Shown here: one piece after another, positions 1 through 7,850 of the stretch | Numbering within the stretch: position 1 is the stretch's first letter | Layout of the letters: every line of letters begins with the position of its first letter | Assembly (NCBI GenBank): GCA_964419255.1 | Contig: CAYQOU010000073.1 | Location: 1-19,982 of the forward strand | Source: CAZPHU01 sp964419255 | Lineage (GTDB): Bacteria > Fibrobacterota > Chitinivibrionia > Chitinivibrionales > CAYFVL01 | Length of the DNA stretch: 19,982 nt | Reading direction: 5' to 3' | Made by a program: the position numbers and the translations under genes | Notes under the pieces: generated by a model | The model's database searches: none | What the model was told of the DNA's origin: nothing | Seen by the model: the letters and a program-made list of their open reading frames with translations, nothing else

Positions 1-1667
1 ATCGGCTTGGCCGTGGAGGATCCGTTAGGTGTGCGGTTGTGAAGCAGGCTGACCATTCGGCTGCCGATCTTGTCGCGCGAGTAATAGGCCAGAAGCTTGC
101 CGGTTTTGGAATCCAGAATACAGTAGGCATAATACTGCCCATCCACTCTCATTGGTCGCCGCGTGTAATAAAAGATGCTTTTGCGCCAGAGTCCGCGCGA
201 TTTTTTGACATAGCGGATATTAGTCACCAGAGTATCGCCACGCTGCAGTGTTGTTGCATACTCCTGGTCAGCTTCGCTGAAAGTGGTGGTGGAGTCGATG
301 ATCGTGATCATCCGCAGTGTATCGCGCGGCTTTCCTTCCAGCTTGACATCCTCACCATAACTGCCGATGCGCACATCGGTGTAGATCGTGGTATCAGGAC
401 CAAATCCCCGAGCGTTTACAAGCCGCTCCAGTTCACGCTGCAGCGGCAGATCGATTGTCAGCTGAATCCGCAGATTGCCCTTACGTCTGATCAGAGAGTT
501 GGGATCGATAATATCCATTTCGGCCAGATTGACCTTCTCTCCCTCTGTCTTCTCCAGGGTCTTGAGCCAGAACTCGTTGGCCAGATCGACCAGATGACCG
601 TAATCGGTGTAGATCATCTTGGGACGCGTGAATGACAGCGAATCCAGAGCGGTGAATACGGATTGCTGTTTGGATTGGTCCCAGGAGAGTGCATCAGCCA
701 TTCGCGGCATATCGATATGAGCCTGACGAACGATCTTGCTGCGGATGTTTCTGCCCCATTTGACCATGCGGGCAAGATAAATGCATTCGTCATCCGTAAG
801 CTCGGAAGGCGCCTTTCCCAGCAGGCCGCGGGCGATATCCTTGTATCCCACCAGTCCGTAGTCACTTGTTACACAGTGATTGAGATACACCTCCAGGATT
901 TCATCGGGAGTATACATCTTGCGCAGTGCGGAGGCGATCTTCATCTCCCGAATCTTTCGATCGACCGATGAGCTGACGATTCGCCGGCCGAGTTCATCCA
1001 GATCGGAGATAAACAGCTTGGCAACCTGTTGGGTTATGGTCGAGGTTCCCCGCGGTTTAACCAGCTCCAAGCTGGTCGCCGATTCCCAGACTGCCCTCAG
1101 CGCCGCGCGGACGAAGCTGTCGAATTCGAAGCCAAGATCGTTTTCGTAGAAATTCTTATCCTCTGAGGCCAGCAGCGCCTGAATAAGCGTTTCGGGGAAT
1201 TCATCGACTTTGCCTCTGGTGTGATTGGTGCGAATCAGGCCGATCCGCCGCCCTTTGCGATCGACAACCTCTATCGTATTGCTGTAGCTGGAGATCTCGT
1301 TGAGGCGCCGGATAATACTCAGTGACGGGTAGTTTTTCACCGCGATTCCATCCACGATAACGATGCTGTCGCTGTCTTTTGTCCGATCCTTGACGATATT
1401 CTGAGCCTGCTGCGTCATCGCATCATCCGCAAGCACATCCTTCCAGGCCGCGCCATATTCCTGAGACAGAAGCCCCCGTTTTTCAAGTGAGACCAGCCGT
1501 TCGCCCCAGGAATCGAAATAGTTGTGAAACGCCATCTTCGCGATACGGTAGGCCGGGTAGGCAGAAACCAGTATCACCCCCAGGCATATGGCTGCTATGA
1601 TAAGCAGCGTACGAAGTATCGGATGCTTCTTTTTTTCCTTTTTTCCCGCGCTTTTTTTCCGCCCCAT
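1..1667 (-). CDS. Class A penicillin-binding protein (glycosyltransferase/transpeptidase), C-terminus beyond window
   Basis: Peptidoglycan synthase: the GT51 domain polymerises lipid II and the transpeptidase domain cross-links it at the outer face of the inner membrane. The frame is open from an ATG at 1667 to the window edge (555 full codons). Residues 2-15 are Lys-rich and cytoplasmic, and about 17-40 form one membrane anchor. GT51 motifs follow: SEDKNFYENDLG at 168-179 (catalytic Glu169), GTSTITQQVAKLF at 207-219, RKIREMKIASALRK at 237-250 and EILEVYLNH at 256-264. A linker leads to a transpeptidase start (ILDSKTGKLLAYYS, 517-530) and GSSTAKP at 549-555, giving nucleophile Ser551 and Lys554; later KTG-type motifs lie outside. 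In motif 1 the usual His-x-Gly reads Asn-Asp-Leu-Gly with one extra residue, so this is a divergent member. The start is backed by an AGGA about 9 nt upstream. It diverges from the lipoprotein gene at 1999. The family is secure; the subtype (1A or 1C) is not. Confidence 0.88.
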   Translation of the reverse strand, partial: MGRKKSAGKKEKKKHPILRTLLIIAAICLGVILVSAYPAYRIAKMAFHNYFDSWGERLVSLEKRGLLSQEYGAAWKDVLADDAMTQQAQNIVKDRTKDSDSIVIVDGIAVKNYPSLSIIRRLNEISSYSNTIEVVDRKGRRIGLIRTNHTRGKVDEFPETLIQALLASEDKNFYENDLGFEFDSFVRAALRAVWESATSLELVKPRGTSTITQQVAKLFISDLDELGRRIVSSSVDRKIREMKIASALRKMYTPDEILEVYLNHCVTSDYGLVGYKDIARGLLGKAPSELTDDECIYLARMVKWGRNIRSKIVRQAHIDMPRMADALSWDQSKQQSVFTALDSLSFTRPKMIYTDYGHLVDLANEFWLKTLEKTEGEKVNLAEMDIIDPNSLIRRKGNLRIQLTIDLPLQRELERLVNARGFGPDTTIYTDVRIGSYGEDVKLEGKPRDTLRMITIIDSTTTFSEADQEYATTLQRGDTLVTNIRYVKKSRGLWRKSIFYYTRRPMRVDGQYYAYCILDSKTGKLLAYYSRDKIGSRMVSLLHNRTPNGSSTAKP

Positions 1668-1769
1668 GCATTTTTTCCTAAATCGTTTAACTATTTTTCT
1701 GTCTTAATCTTATTATTCATGTGTACTATTTTCGTATAAACCGGTTGAGAATTGGAGATCCGCGACAAT

Positions 1770-1811
1770 AAACTGCAAAATGAGCACTTTTTTCCTCTCA
1801 TTCTGCAGTTT
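1770..1811. terminator. 15-bp hairpin with T-rich 3' side in a divergent spacer
   Basis: Arms 1770-1784 (AAACTGCAAAATGAG) and 1797-1811 (CTCATTCTGCAGTTT) pair with one mismatch around a 12-nt loop; the T-run on the plus strand is 1809-1813. It looks like an intrinsic terminator, but it lies between two divergent genes, where neither needs one. It could end a small transcript, stop runaway antisense transcription, or be a binding site or repeat. The rest of the 331-bp spacer holds the candidate promoters listed separately and no convincing gene. Confidence 0.5.
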
Positions 1812-1872
1812 TTGATCCCCGGTTCCTGATCCGATCAAGCACATACTATTTTTTCTACGAACACAAGCCGTC

Positions 1873-1900
1873 TTGGCATAGCCGAAATTATGTATATAAA
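1873..1900 (+). promoter_or_regulatory. Candidate sigma-70 promoter for the SBP lipoprotein gene
   Basis: TTGGCA at 1873-1878, a 16-nt spacer and TATAAA at 1895-1900 match the housekeeping consensus and would give a 5' leader of about 90 nt before the ATG at 1999. Inferred from sequence only. Confidence 0.4.
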
Positions 1901-1911
1901 ATAGCACGTGC

Positions 1912-1939
1912 TTGGGATGAAATCGGCAACATATATAAA
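1912..1939 (+). promoter_or_regulatory. Second candidate promoter for the SBP lipoprotein gene
   Basis: TTGGGA at 1912-1917, a 16-nt spacer and TATAAA at 1934-1939 repeat the layout of the upstream candidate about 39 bp nearer the gene. Either or both may be used. The surrounding DNA is AT-rich, so a chance match is possible. Confidence 0.35.
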
Positions 1940-1998
1940 TATGTATCTTTTACTGGCTAAATCAATTTCAAAATAACCTGCTCGGGAAATATATCTAC

Positions 1999-3807
1999 AT
2001 GGCAATCATCTGTGATAATCGAATCAAGACATCGCGACTGGCATGCGTAATATCTGTGGCCCTCATAACTCTTTTCACCGGCTGCTCGAAGCAGATCATG
2101 AAACCGGCATCATACGAAACGGATGCTGCGCATGAGGAAAAACTGGTGCACAGAGCCCCCGGAGACACTCTCTCATGGGTGGTCGAGTTTCCCGACAGCC
2201 TCTCCCAGGAGCACTTCCTGGATTCATTTGACCGGTTTCTCGCCCAGTACCGCACCGATACCATCCAGACCGATACGATCTCCCACTACTTTCATCTCCG
2301 CATGCTGGGAGTCCGAAAACCAGACACCGACACCGCGCTTTCATTTGGCATCATCGATAAGCCAAGCTTCTCGGAAGGTGACATCGAGGGTGATTTCGGT
2401 TTTGCAGACACGGTACACCAGGACAGTGCGGAAGCTATCCGGAAACAGATTCCCTTTGGGGGGAGCGTTACCATATATGCACAGAAAGATTTTATCGATG
2501 ACGAACTCAGCTCGCTTGTATCGGCAAATCCGGTGATTACCACCCCCGATGATCCCCAACAGATCGATCCGTTTACGGCACAGGACCGGCCTCGGGATGA
2601 AAGGGGTCATGGGGAAATGTTTCAGGATGAGATGGTTAGCCAGGACAGCTTGGCAGGCTCCGTGCAAAAGTCGCAGAAACCGGAAGGCTACATACGCATC
2701 GAACAGCTTTCTCCCCGGAAGCTGCGTCTGAGCTTTGTCGAGGGGGTGGTCGACGGCAAGGGGCAGGCTCCCGGCTCGTTCGATCTGGTAGACGCCTGGA
2801 CCACCTGGATAAAGAAACATCCCGCAGAAGGACTCGCCCTTTTCAAAAATGTACAGGGGCTGCAGGCTTTTATTCACGGCCGGGAAGCTGTTATTCCTGG
2901 GTTTCAGGTGGCGGATGAACGAAGCGTTATTATTTTACTCGATACCCCCGATCCCGAGGCGATCACCCGCCTTTCATCATCGAGACTCCTCCCCCTTTCA
3001 ATGAAAATGGGCCCCTATTTTATAAAAGAGGCGAAAAACAACAAACTTCATCTTGCCCCCAACGACTCATTTTTCCGAGGAAAGCCGTATCTGCAAAGCG
3101 CATCCCTGGTGTTAAACGGAGACAATAACCCGTTTATCTCCTATTCACTGAACAAGTATGACATGATGATCCTCACGTATGTGAAAGATCTGAACTATGC
3201 CCGGCGAAGTCTGCCCTCATCCAGCCTTTTCCCCTACGCACAGAGTCGCTATTTTCTCTCCGTTGCCCATCCCGACTACCAGGTCCGTCGATATCTCCAG
3301 GCTATTATCGATGCCGATGACATCCTGGCGGGCACGGCACGGGTGGAAGGATCGGTAATACGGGGAATCGCCGACACCACTCTGGTTGTCAGTCGGCCGG
3401 AGCCCAATGCGGCAGATGCACAATACATCAATGAGCCGCTAAACATAATCTACCGCTCCGATGACCCGTTCTCCGTTAGTATCGCCGAGAAGATCCTTGC
3501 CGATCTTGCCCAGTCGGACATCCCAAGCAGCCTCAAAGGCCTGAAAGCAACAGACTACGAGAAAGCCCTCATAAACTCCTCCTATGACATTGCCATCGGA
3601 TGGGTTTCCCAGAAGGTGGTAAACGACCAAAGCGAACAGCTCCGTCTTGCCACCATGTGGTTTCGCGATCACACCGACGAGGCACATCGATACGAGCAGG
3701 GCTGGGAGATACCGCTTTTTTCCATCACCCGGTACGTGCTGTGCAAACCGGAGATTCATTTCGCCGATAACAGGCTGACGGAGATGTACATCCAGACCGA
3801 ACAATAA
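1999..3807 (+). CDS. Family 5 extracellular solute-binding lipoprotein (SBP_bac_5-like)
   Basis: Probably an envelope lipoprotein that binds a peptide-like or other ligand. The signal peptide is about residues 11-28 (ACVISVALITLFTG) with Cys29 as the lipidated residue. From about residue 185 the protein follows the SBP_bac_5 pattern: QIDPFTAQD, then DLVDAWTTWIKK, then LFKNVQGLQAFIHGRE, VADERSVIILLDTPDPE, and MGPYFIKEAKNNKLHL followed by FFRGKPYLQSASLVL, equivalent to the GTGPYKL...NPDYWGGKPYLD region. Residues 30-170 are an Asp/Thr-rich extension I do not recognise. At 602 aa it is longer than most members (about 500-550). No permease or ATPase of the Opp/Dpp type is nearby, so partner and ligand are unknown. 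The ribosome site is weak (GGGAAA about 11 nt upstream). The ATG is kept because the signal peptide follows it well. Confidence 0.75.
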   Translation: MAIICDNRIKTSRLACVISVALITLFTGCSKQIMKPASYETDAAHEEKLVHRAPGDTLSWVVEFPDSLSQEHFLDSFDRFLAQYRTDTIQTDTISHYFHLRMLGVRKPDTDTALSFGIIDKPSFSEGDIEGDFGFADTVHQDSAEAIRKQIPFGGSVTIYAQKDFIDDELSSLVSANPVITTPDDPQQIDPFTAQDRPRDERGHGEMFQDEMVSQDSLAGSVQKSQKPEGYIRIEQLSPRKLRLSFVEGVVDGKGQAPGSFDLVDAWTTWIKKHPAEGLALFKNVQGLQAFIHGREAVIPGFQVADERSVIILLDTPDPEAITRLSSSRLLPLSMKMGPYFIKEAKNNKLHLAPNDSFFRGKPYLQSASLVLNGDNNPFISYSLNKYDMMILTYVKDLNYARRSLPSSSLFPYAQSRYFLSVAHPDYQVRRYLQAIIDADDILAGTARVEGSVIRGIADTTLVVSRPEPNAADAQYINEPLNIIYRSDDPFSVSIAEKILADLAQSDIPSSLKGLKATDYEKALINSSYDIAIGWVSQKVVNDQSEQLRLATMWFRDHTDEAHRYEQGWEIPLFSITRYVLCKPEIHFADNRLTEMYIQTEQ

Positions 3808-3830
3808 GACTGAACCTTCTTTTCACATTT

Positions 3831-3890
3831 GCCGACAATCCGGCTTATGCCTGTCAGACATTCGCAGCCTGTCTCCGCTGTGCCGGAGAC
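3831..3890. other. Two small hairpins downstream of the SBP gene
   Basis: GCCG/CGGC (3831-3834 and 3841-3844, 6-nt loop) and GTCTCCG/CGGAGAC (3871-3877 and 3884-3890, 6-nt loop) lie 24 and 64 nt after the stop at 3807. Neither is followed by a T-run, so they are weak terminator candidates. They could simply protect the 3' end of the transcript. Confidence 0.35.
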
Positions 3891-3941
3891 CTAGCATGCT
3901 TATTGCTGCAGACAAGGTGGTGATTTTTTCCAACAAAACAG

Positions 3942-3971
3942 TTGACACTCCTGGTATTTTCGGGATATATT
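3942..3971 (+). promoter_or_regulatory. Promoter of the tetR-exporter operon
   Basis: A perfect -35 (TTGACA, 3942-3947), an 18-nt spacer and TATATT (3966-3971, five of six consensus bases) lie 42 nt before the repressor start. The -10 box abuts the inverted-repeat operator, so a bound repressor would block the polymerase. This is the only good promoter I see for the seven genes behind it. Confidence 0.65.
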
Positions 3972-4002
3972 TTAACCAAAGGGTTAAACCTTGTGGTTAA
4001 AG
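3971..4002. promoter_or_regulatory. Compound TetR operator: two overlapping AACC-N4-GGTT palindromes
   Basis: The stretch reads TTTAACC, AAAG, GGTTAAACC, TTGT, GGTTAAAG. AACC-N4-GGTT occurs twice, and the central GGTTAAACC supplies the right half of the first palindrome and the left half of the second. It lies between the -10 box and the ribosome site of the TetR gene, the classical place for an autoregulatory operator. The spacing suggests two dimers side by side or cooperative binding. Assignment to this TetR protein is inference from position. Confidence 0.65.
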
Positions 4003-4012
4003 AAGGTGTCTT

Positions 4013-4672
4013 ATGCCAAACAATAACGCAGCATCCCCAGATACCCGGCAGAAAATCCTCTCCGCCGCACGACAGGAATTTGTCGCATGCGGGAGAGCCG
4101 GAGCGCGTATGCAATCGATTGCCGACAGAGCCGGTGTCAACAAGGCGCTGCTGCACTACTATTTCCGCTCCAAAGATCTGCTCTATGAAGAAACGATGCG
4201 GGATATTCTCAACAATGTCTGGGGTAACATTCGAAAAGAGCTGAATCATCATAGCGCCTCGGATGATTTGCGAGTGCTGGTGCATACCATCTCGGCTACG
4301 TACATCAGGACGATTTCCGAAAACCTCGATTTTGCACGGCTTTTGCTTCGTGAGGTGGCCGACGGGGGTAGGGTTCTGCGGGAGCTGTCATCGGTTTTCA
4401 GGGATGCTCTGGGCGATGCACCGCAAACCATCGTGGGGGTAATACAGAAAAACCACCAGAGAGGCCTGATTCGTGCGGTGGATCCGGCCCACTTTATCAT
4501 AAACATCATGAGCATGAGTGCGGGCACATTTGCCGCACGGTTTTTCTTTTCCATCATAGGCCATGAACTCCCCTGGCCCACCAGCTACGATGATGGTTTT
4601 ATCCAAAAACGTATCGAAGAGATAACCGAAACCGTCTGCAACGGCATTTTCATCAGGGGAGATGATTCATGA
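4013..4672 (+). CDS. TetR/AcrR-family transcriptional repressor
   Basis: A 219-aa ligand-responsive repressor, the usual length for the family. Residues 11-58 form the TetR DNA-binding domain: TRQKILSAARQEFVACG, then MQSIADRAGVNKALLHYYFRSKDLLYEE, with the helix-turn-helix at about 33-52. The remaining helical part would bind an inducer and dimerise; it is too variable to name a ligand. AAGAAGG 6-7 nt upstream supports the ATG. The gene comes first in the operon, directly behind a promoter and paired palindromes, so it most likely represses itself and the exporter until a substrate binds. It overlaps the next gene by 4 nt (ATGA). E. coli CecR (YbiH), next to ybhGFSR, is a plausible functional counterpart, but similarity beyond the family level cannot be claimed. 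Confidence 0.9.
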   Translation: MPNNNAASPDTRQKILSAARQEFVACGRAGARMQSIADRAGVNKALLHYYFRSKDLLYEETMRDILNNVWGNIRKELNHHSASDDLRVLVHTISATYIRTISENLDFARLLLREVADGGRVLRELSSVFRDALGDAPQTIVGVIQKNHQRGLIRAVDPAHFIINIMSMSAGTFAARFFFSIIGHELPWPTSYDDGFIQKRIEEITETVCNGIFIRGDDS

Positions 4673-6006
4673 GAAATGCATGGGTGCTGATTATCAGTAT
4701 ATGTTTCGGCACATTAGCCGCACCTTTGTCTCTGCCCAAGGCACAGGCTCTTCTTTTTGCCCGTAATAACGCAATCAGGACGGCGGAGCTGCGACATGAG
4801 CAGAGTCTCAATCAGCTGATAGAGGCTCGGGCCGACTGGTATCCTTCTGTTGACATCATCGGAAATTATCTGTTCCAGAGCAAGCGCAACCGGATCTCCT
4901 TCAGCAATACCATCCCTCTTTTCACCGATACACTTCCCTTACCGATTCCGGATACGCTTCAGATGGATATCAATGAGCAGATCGGTGACTACGACCGATA
5001 CGAGATTGGCGCCGATATCAGGTATCCTCTTTTCACCGGCTTTGCCCGTACACATGCAACCCGTGCATCCGAGGCACAGGTTCAGATCCGCAGTCTAGAA
5101 GTTGATATGGAGCGAAACAGTCAATCCTTGAGACTGGGTATTCTCTATTTTCTCTGGGAAGATGCGATGGCGGGGGTAAGGACGCAGCAAAAGAGGGTGA
5201 ATCGGATTGCCGAACATGTCGGCTATATGCGAGATCTTCACAACGCGGGAATACAGCCGTACTCACAGGTGCTGGTAACGAATGTACGCCTGGAGAGAGC
5301 ACGTATGGACGTGCTCGAGGCCCGCGGCCTGGTTGATTCCCTGCGGCTGGAGATCACTCACCTTCTCGGCATCAACGATACGCTTGCCTATCCTGCCGGA
5401 TATCATTTCGACTCTTTTTACAGCCGCACCAAGCCCAGGCGCGAGGCCACCGATATCCGACGTCCTGAGCTTCAGTCCATAATCTTTTCTATCGAGCAGA
5501 CTCAGGGAAACCACGACGCGTTGAAATCACAACGATATCCTTCCCTTGCCCTCAGTGCAGGTTACCGCTTTGCCAATCCCGGACTTCAGATGGGCACCGA
5601 TGAGCTGATGCGGTACGGCACGCTGGGGCTTCACCTGAACTGGAAAATCTATGACGGGATGCGAAACTGGGCAAGACGCGAGCAGCTGAAAAGACAGAAA
5701 CAGATTCTTGAGAACAGACGATCCTATGTGCGTGAGGAATTCAACAAACTGACCCGACTTGCCCGTCAGCAGTATGAACAGGCACAGATGATGGAGGAGG
5801 CGACAGAGAAGTCTCTGGAGGCTTCGAAAGCGGTGGCCAGGGATATGGAAAACTCTTTGGATGCAGGAACGGTGGTTTCCGTCGCCTATCTGGAGTCGCT
5901 CAACGAGGTTTCCGAAGCGGAGCGTGCGTTTAACAAAGCTAAGACGACGCGCAAGATTTCCTTTCTTCGTCTGCTGTACGCATTGGGCGAAAACATCGAT
6001 TTTTGA
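4669..6006 (+). CDS. TolC-family outer-membrane efflux channel
   Basis: The outer-membrane duct of a tripartite exporter. The 445-aa length is typical. Residues 1-18 are a signal peptide (cleavage probably after TLAA), so mature chains reach the periplasm and form a trimeric beta-barrel and alpha-barrel. The two OEP repeats are visible: the first begins with LPKAQALLFARNNAI and RADWYPSVDIIGNY, the second with QRYPSLALSAGYRF and LHLNWKIYDG, followed by long Arg/Gln/Glu-rich helices and AGTVVSVAYLESLNEVSEAERAFNKA near the end. The AGxV...YLE...EAE segment is a family hallmark. The ATG overlaps the repressor stop, so translation is coupled. A 12-nt gap follows before the adaptor gene. A channel gene within an ybh-type exporter operon makes the system self-contained, with no need for a shared TolC. 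Confidence 0.9.
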   Translation: MRNAWVLIISICFGTLAAPLSLPKAQALLFARNNAIRTAELRHEQSLNQLIEARADWYPSVDIIGNYLFQSKRNRISFSNTIPLFTDTLPLPIPDTLQMDINEQIGDYDRYEIGADIRYPLFTGFARTHATRASEAQVQIRSLEVDMERNSQSLRLGILYFLWEDAMAGVRTQQKRVNRIAEHVGYMRDLHNAGIQPYSQVLVTNVRLERARMDVLEARGLVDSLRLEITHLLGINDTLAYPAGYHFDSFYSRTKPRREATDIRRPELQSIIFSIEQTQGNHDALKSQRYPSLALSAGYRFANPGLQMGTDELMRYGTLGLHLNWKIYDGMRNWARREQLKRQKQILENRRSYVREEFNKLTRLARQQYEQAQMMEEATEKSLEASKAVARDMENSLDAGTVVSVAYLESLNEVSEAERAFNKAKTTRKISFLRLLYALGENIDF

Positions 6007-6018
6007 CAGGAGCCATAC

Positions 6019-6918
6019 ATGAGAAGGCCATTGGCGTATCATCTTTTTGTAGCCGCACTTTTTGTCGGCTGTTCGGAGCAAACACCTCCTGATTTTATCT
6101 CTTCGGGTATAATCGAGTCGCACACCTATTCGGTATCACCAACCAATGGCGGCAGGATTCTCACCATGATGGTAGAAGAGGGGAGTTTGGTACAGCAGGG
6201 CCGGCTCTGTGCGATCATCGACACGATTCCCGTCAAGCTTAAGATGCAGGAGCTTGAGGGAAGAAAAGCGGAGCTGGTTCATACGATAGCTGCACGCAAT
6301 GCGGAGATCGAAGCGATGAAAACCGAGGTGCGCGGTCTCGCGCGGGAATTCGGGCGTATCAGCAAACTGGTTGACAAAGGGTCCGCGGCTCAGCAGAAAA
6401 AGGACGAGCTGGGAACCCGGGTAAAGGCGGCCGATCACGGTCTGGAGGCTGCCCAACAGATGCGCAGTGCGTTGAATCGCACCAGACAGGTTCTGGAGGC
6501 TCAGCAGGCGAGCCTACAGAATCAGCTTGAAGAGTGTTATGTCCGTTCCCCCGCAAACGGTATCGTTCTGAGCAGGTATCGCAATCGCGGAGAGATGGCC
6601 ACACCGGCCAACCCGTTGTTTGATGTCGGTGCGTTTGATACGATGCATGTGGATTTTTTTGTTTCTCAGGTGATGTTGTCTGAGGTGCAGATCGGCCGGC
6701 GTGTCAGCATACGACTGGATAGATCGGACAAGGAAAACAAAGAACTTTTTGTGGATGCCGAAGTCGTCTGGATCAGTGAAGAGGCTGAGTTTACCCCTGG
6801 AAACGTTCAGACACGGGAGGCACGTAACGAGCTTGTTTTCAGAGTGCGTGCCCGGACGGCCAACAAGGATCGCATACTGAAAAGGGGATTGCCTGTCGAG
6901 GTCTGGAGAGCGCAATAA
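6019..6918 (+). CDS. HlyD/MFP-type periplasmic adaptor, probable lipoprotein
   Basis: It links the inner-membrane ABC transporter to the outer-membrane channel. The 299-aa chain starts with a short signal and a lipobox-like FVGC (Cys18), so it is probably lipid-anchored rather than held by a membrane helix as in YbhG. The first half of the biotinyl-lipoyl domain is at about 37-60 (GGRILTMMVEEGSLVQQG), then a long alpha-helical hairpin at about 65-170, then the second lipoyl half (SPANGIVLSRYRNRGEMATP) and a beta-barrel (MHVDFFVSQVMLSEVQIGRR). The order is that of HlyD-family adaptors. AGGAG 6 nt upstream fixes the ATG. The TAA stop shares a base with the next ATG (TAATG), so the following ATPase is coupled. 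Phe at lipobox -3 is less common, so lipidation is likely but not certain. Confidence 0.87.
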   Translation: MRRPLAYHLFVAALFVGCSEQTPPDFISSGIIESHTYSVSPTNGGRILTMMVEEGSLVQQGRLCAIIDTIPVKLKMQELEGRKAELVHTIAARNAEIEAMKTEVRGLAREFGRISKLVDKGSAAQQKKDELGTRVKAADHGLEAAQQMRSALNRTRQVLEAQQASLQNQLEECYVRSPANGIVLSRYRNRGEMATPANPLFDVGAFDTMHVDFFVSQVMLSEVQIGRRVSIRLDRSDKENKELFVDAEVVWISEEAEFTPGNVQTREARNELVFRVRARTANKDRILKRGLPVEVWRAQ

Positions 6919-7835
6919 TGAATAGCGATCGGGCGGTGGTTGACATTCATAACGTATCACGCACCTTCGGTGATACTACCGCTCTTTCCGGAGTCTGTTT
7001 ACAGATCAGGGAAAAAAGTCTCACCGGCCTTATCGGTGCTGATGGCGCGGGCAAGACTACACTGATGCGTATCTGTACGACCCTTGACCAGCAGTATGAA
7101 GGAGCCGTAACGGTTCTGGGACTATCAACTTCCATCCATAAAAAACAAATACGCAATCGAATCGGTTACATGCCCCAGCGTTTTTCCCTCTACTCCGACC
7201 TTACCGTCCAAGAGAATCTTTCTTTTTTCGCCGACGTATATACACTCCCCGCCGACATCCGTCGCACACGCATCGAGAGGTTGCTTGCGTTTTCACGACT
7301 TGAACCGTTTGTCGATCGTAAAGCCGGTAATCTTTCAGGGGGCATGAAACAGAAACTCGCCCTGAGCTGCGCGCTCATTCATGAGCCGGAAGTTCTCCTG
7401 CTGGATGAGCCGACGGTCGGGGTGGATCCGCTTTCCAGGCAGGAATTCTGGAGCATACTTCACGATTTACATAAAAACGGCACAACCATTATCCTGTCGA
7501 CCCCGTACATGGATGAAGTCGAATACTGCGAAGATATCGTTCTTCTGCACCAGGGGACGGTTCTTCAGACGGGAACGCCACGCGAGATGATCGATGAGTA
7601 TCCATACAACCTTTACATAATATACACCTGCGCCCGAATACCAGACGATTTGACACTTCCACAGGGTATTGTTCATGTCTATACGACAGGAGGCAGTGTA
7701 CGCATCGTTGCCGACCGGCAGATGAGTTTACAGAAGGTACAAGACAAAATCGGTGAGATATTTCCAGGTGAAAAACCTGTTCAGCCTGTACGGCCTGATT
7801 TCGAGGATGTATTTATTCATGCGCTTACGCCATGA
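6918..7835 (+). CDS. ABC exporter ATPase, first subunit (His-less H-loop)
   Basis: A cytoplasmic ATPase powering the exporter, corresponding to the first half of the fused ATPase YbhF. In 305 aa it has Walker A GADGAGKTT (40-48), Q-loop Gln87 in GYMPQRFSLY, the signature LSGGM (139-143), Walker B with Asp163 and catalytic Glu164 (LLLDEPTVGVD) and a C-terminal regulatory part ending PDFEDVFIHAL, typical of ABC-2 exporter ATPases. The H-loop reads STPYMDE, with Pro196 in place of the switch His. Its partner at 7851 has a degenerate signature instead, and both defects fall in the same ATP site of a heterodimer. Start coupled to the adaptor gene by TAATG; a 15-nt gap follows. Confidence 0.92.
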   Translation: MNSDRAVVDIHNVSRTFGDTTALSGVCLQIREKSLTGLIGADGAGKTTLMRICTTLDQQYEGAVTVLGLSTSIHKKQIRNRIGYMPQRFSLYSDLTVQENLSFFADVYTLPADIRRTRIERLLAFSRLEPFVDRKAGNLSGGMKQKLALSCALIHEPEVLLLDEPTVGVDPLSRQEFWSILHDLHKNGTTIILSTPYMDEVEYCEDIVLLHQGTVLQTGTPREMIDEYPYNLYIIYTCARIPDDLTLPQGIVHVYTTGGSVRIVADRQMSLQKVQDKIGEIFPGEKPVQPVRPDFEDVFIHALTP

Positions 7836-7850
7836 GGAGAACACATTCAT

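Noticed and set aside
39..1149. Plus-strand open frames at 39-635, 663-971 and 880-1149
   Set aside because: All lie antisense to the PBP gene, lack family motifs and ribosome sites, and mirror its codon pattern.
1713..1907. 64-codon minus-strand frame in the PBP/SBP spacer
   Set aside because: It runs through the strong hairpin and candidate promoters and has an unprotein-like composition and no homology I recognise.
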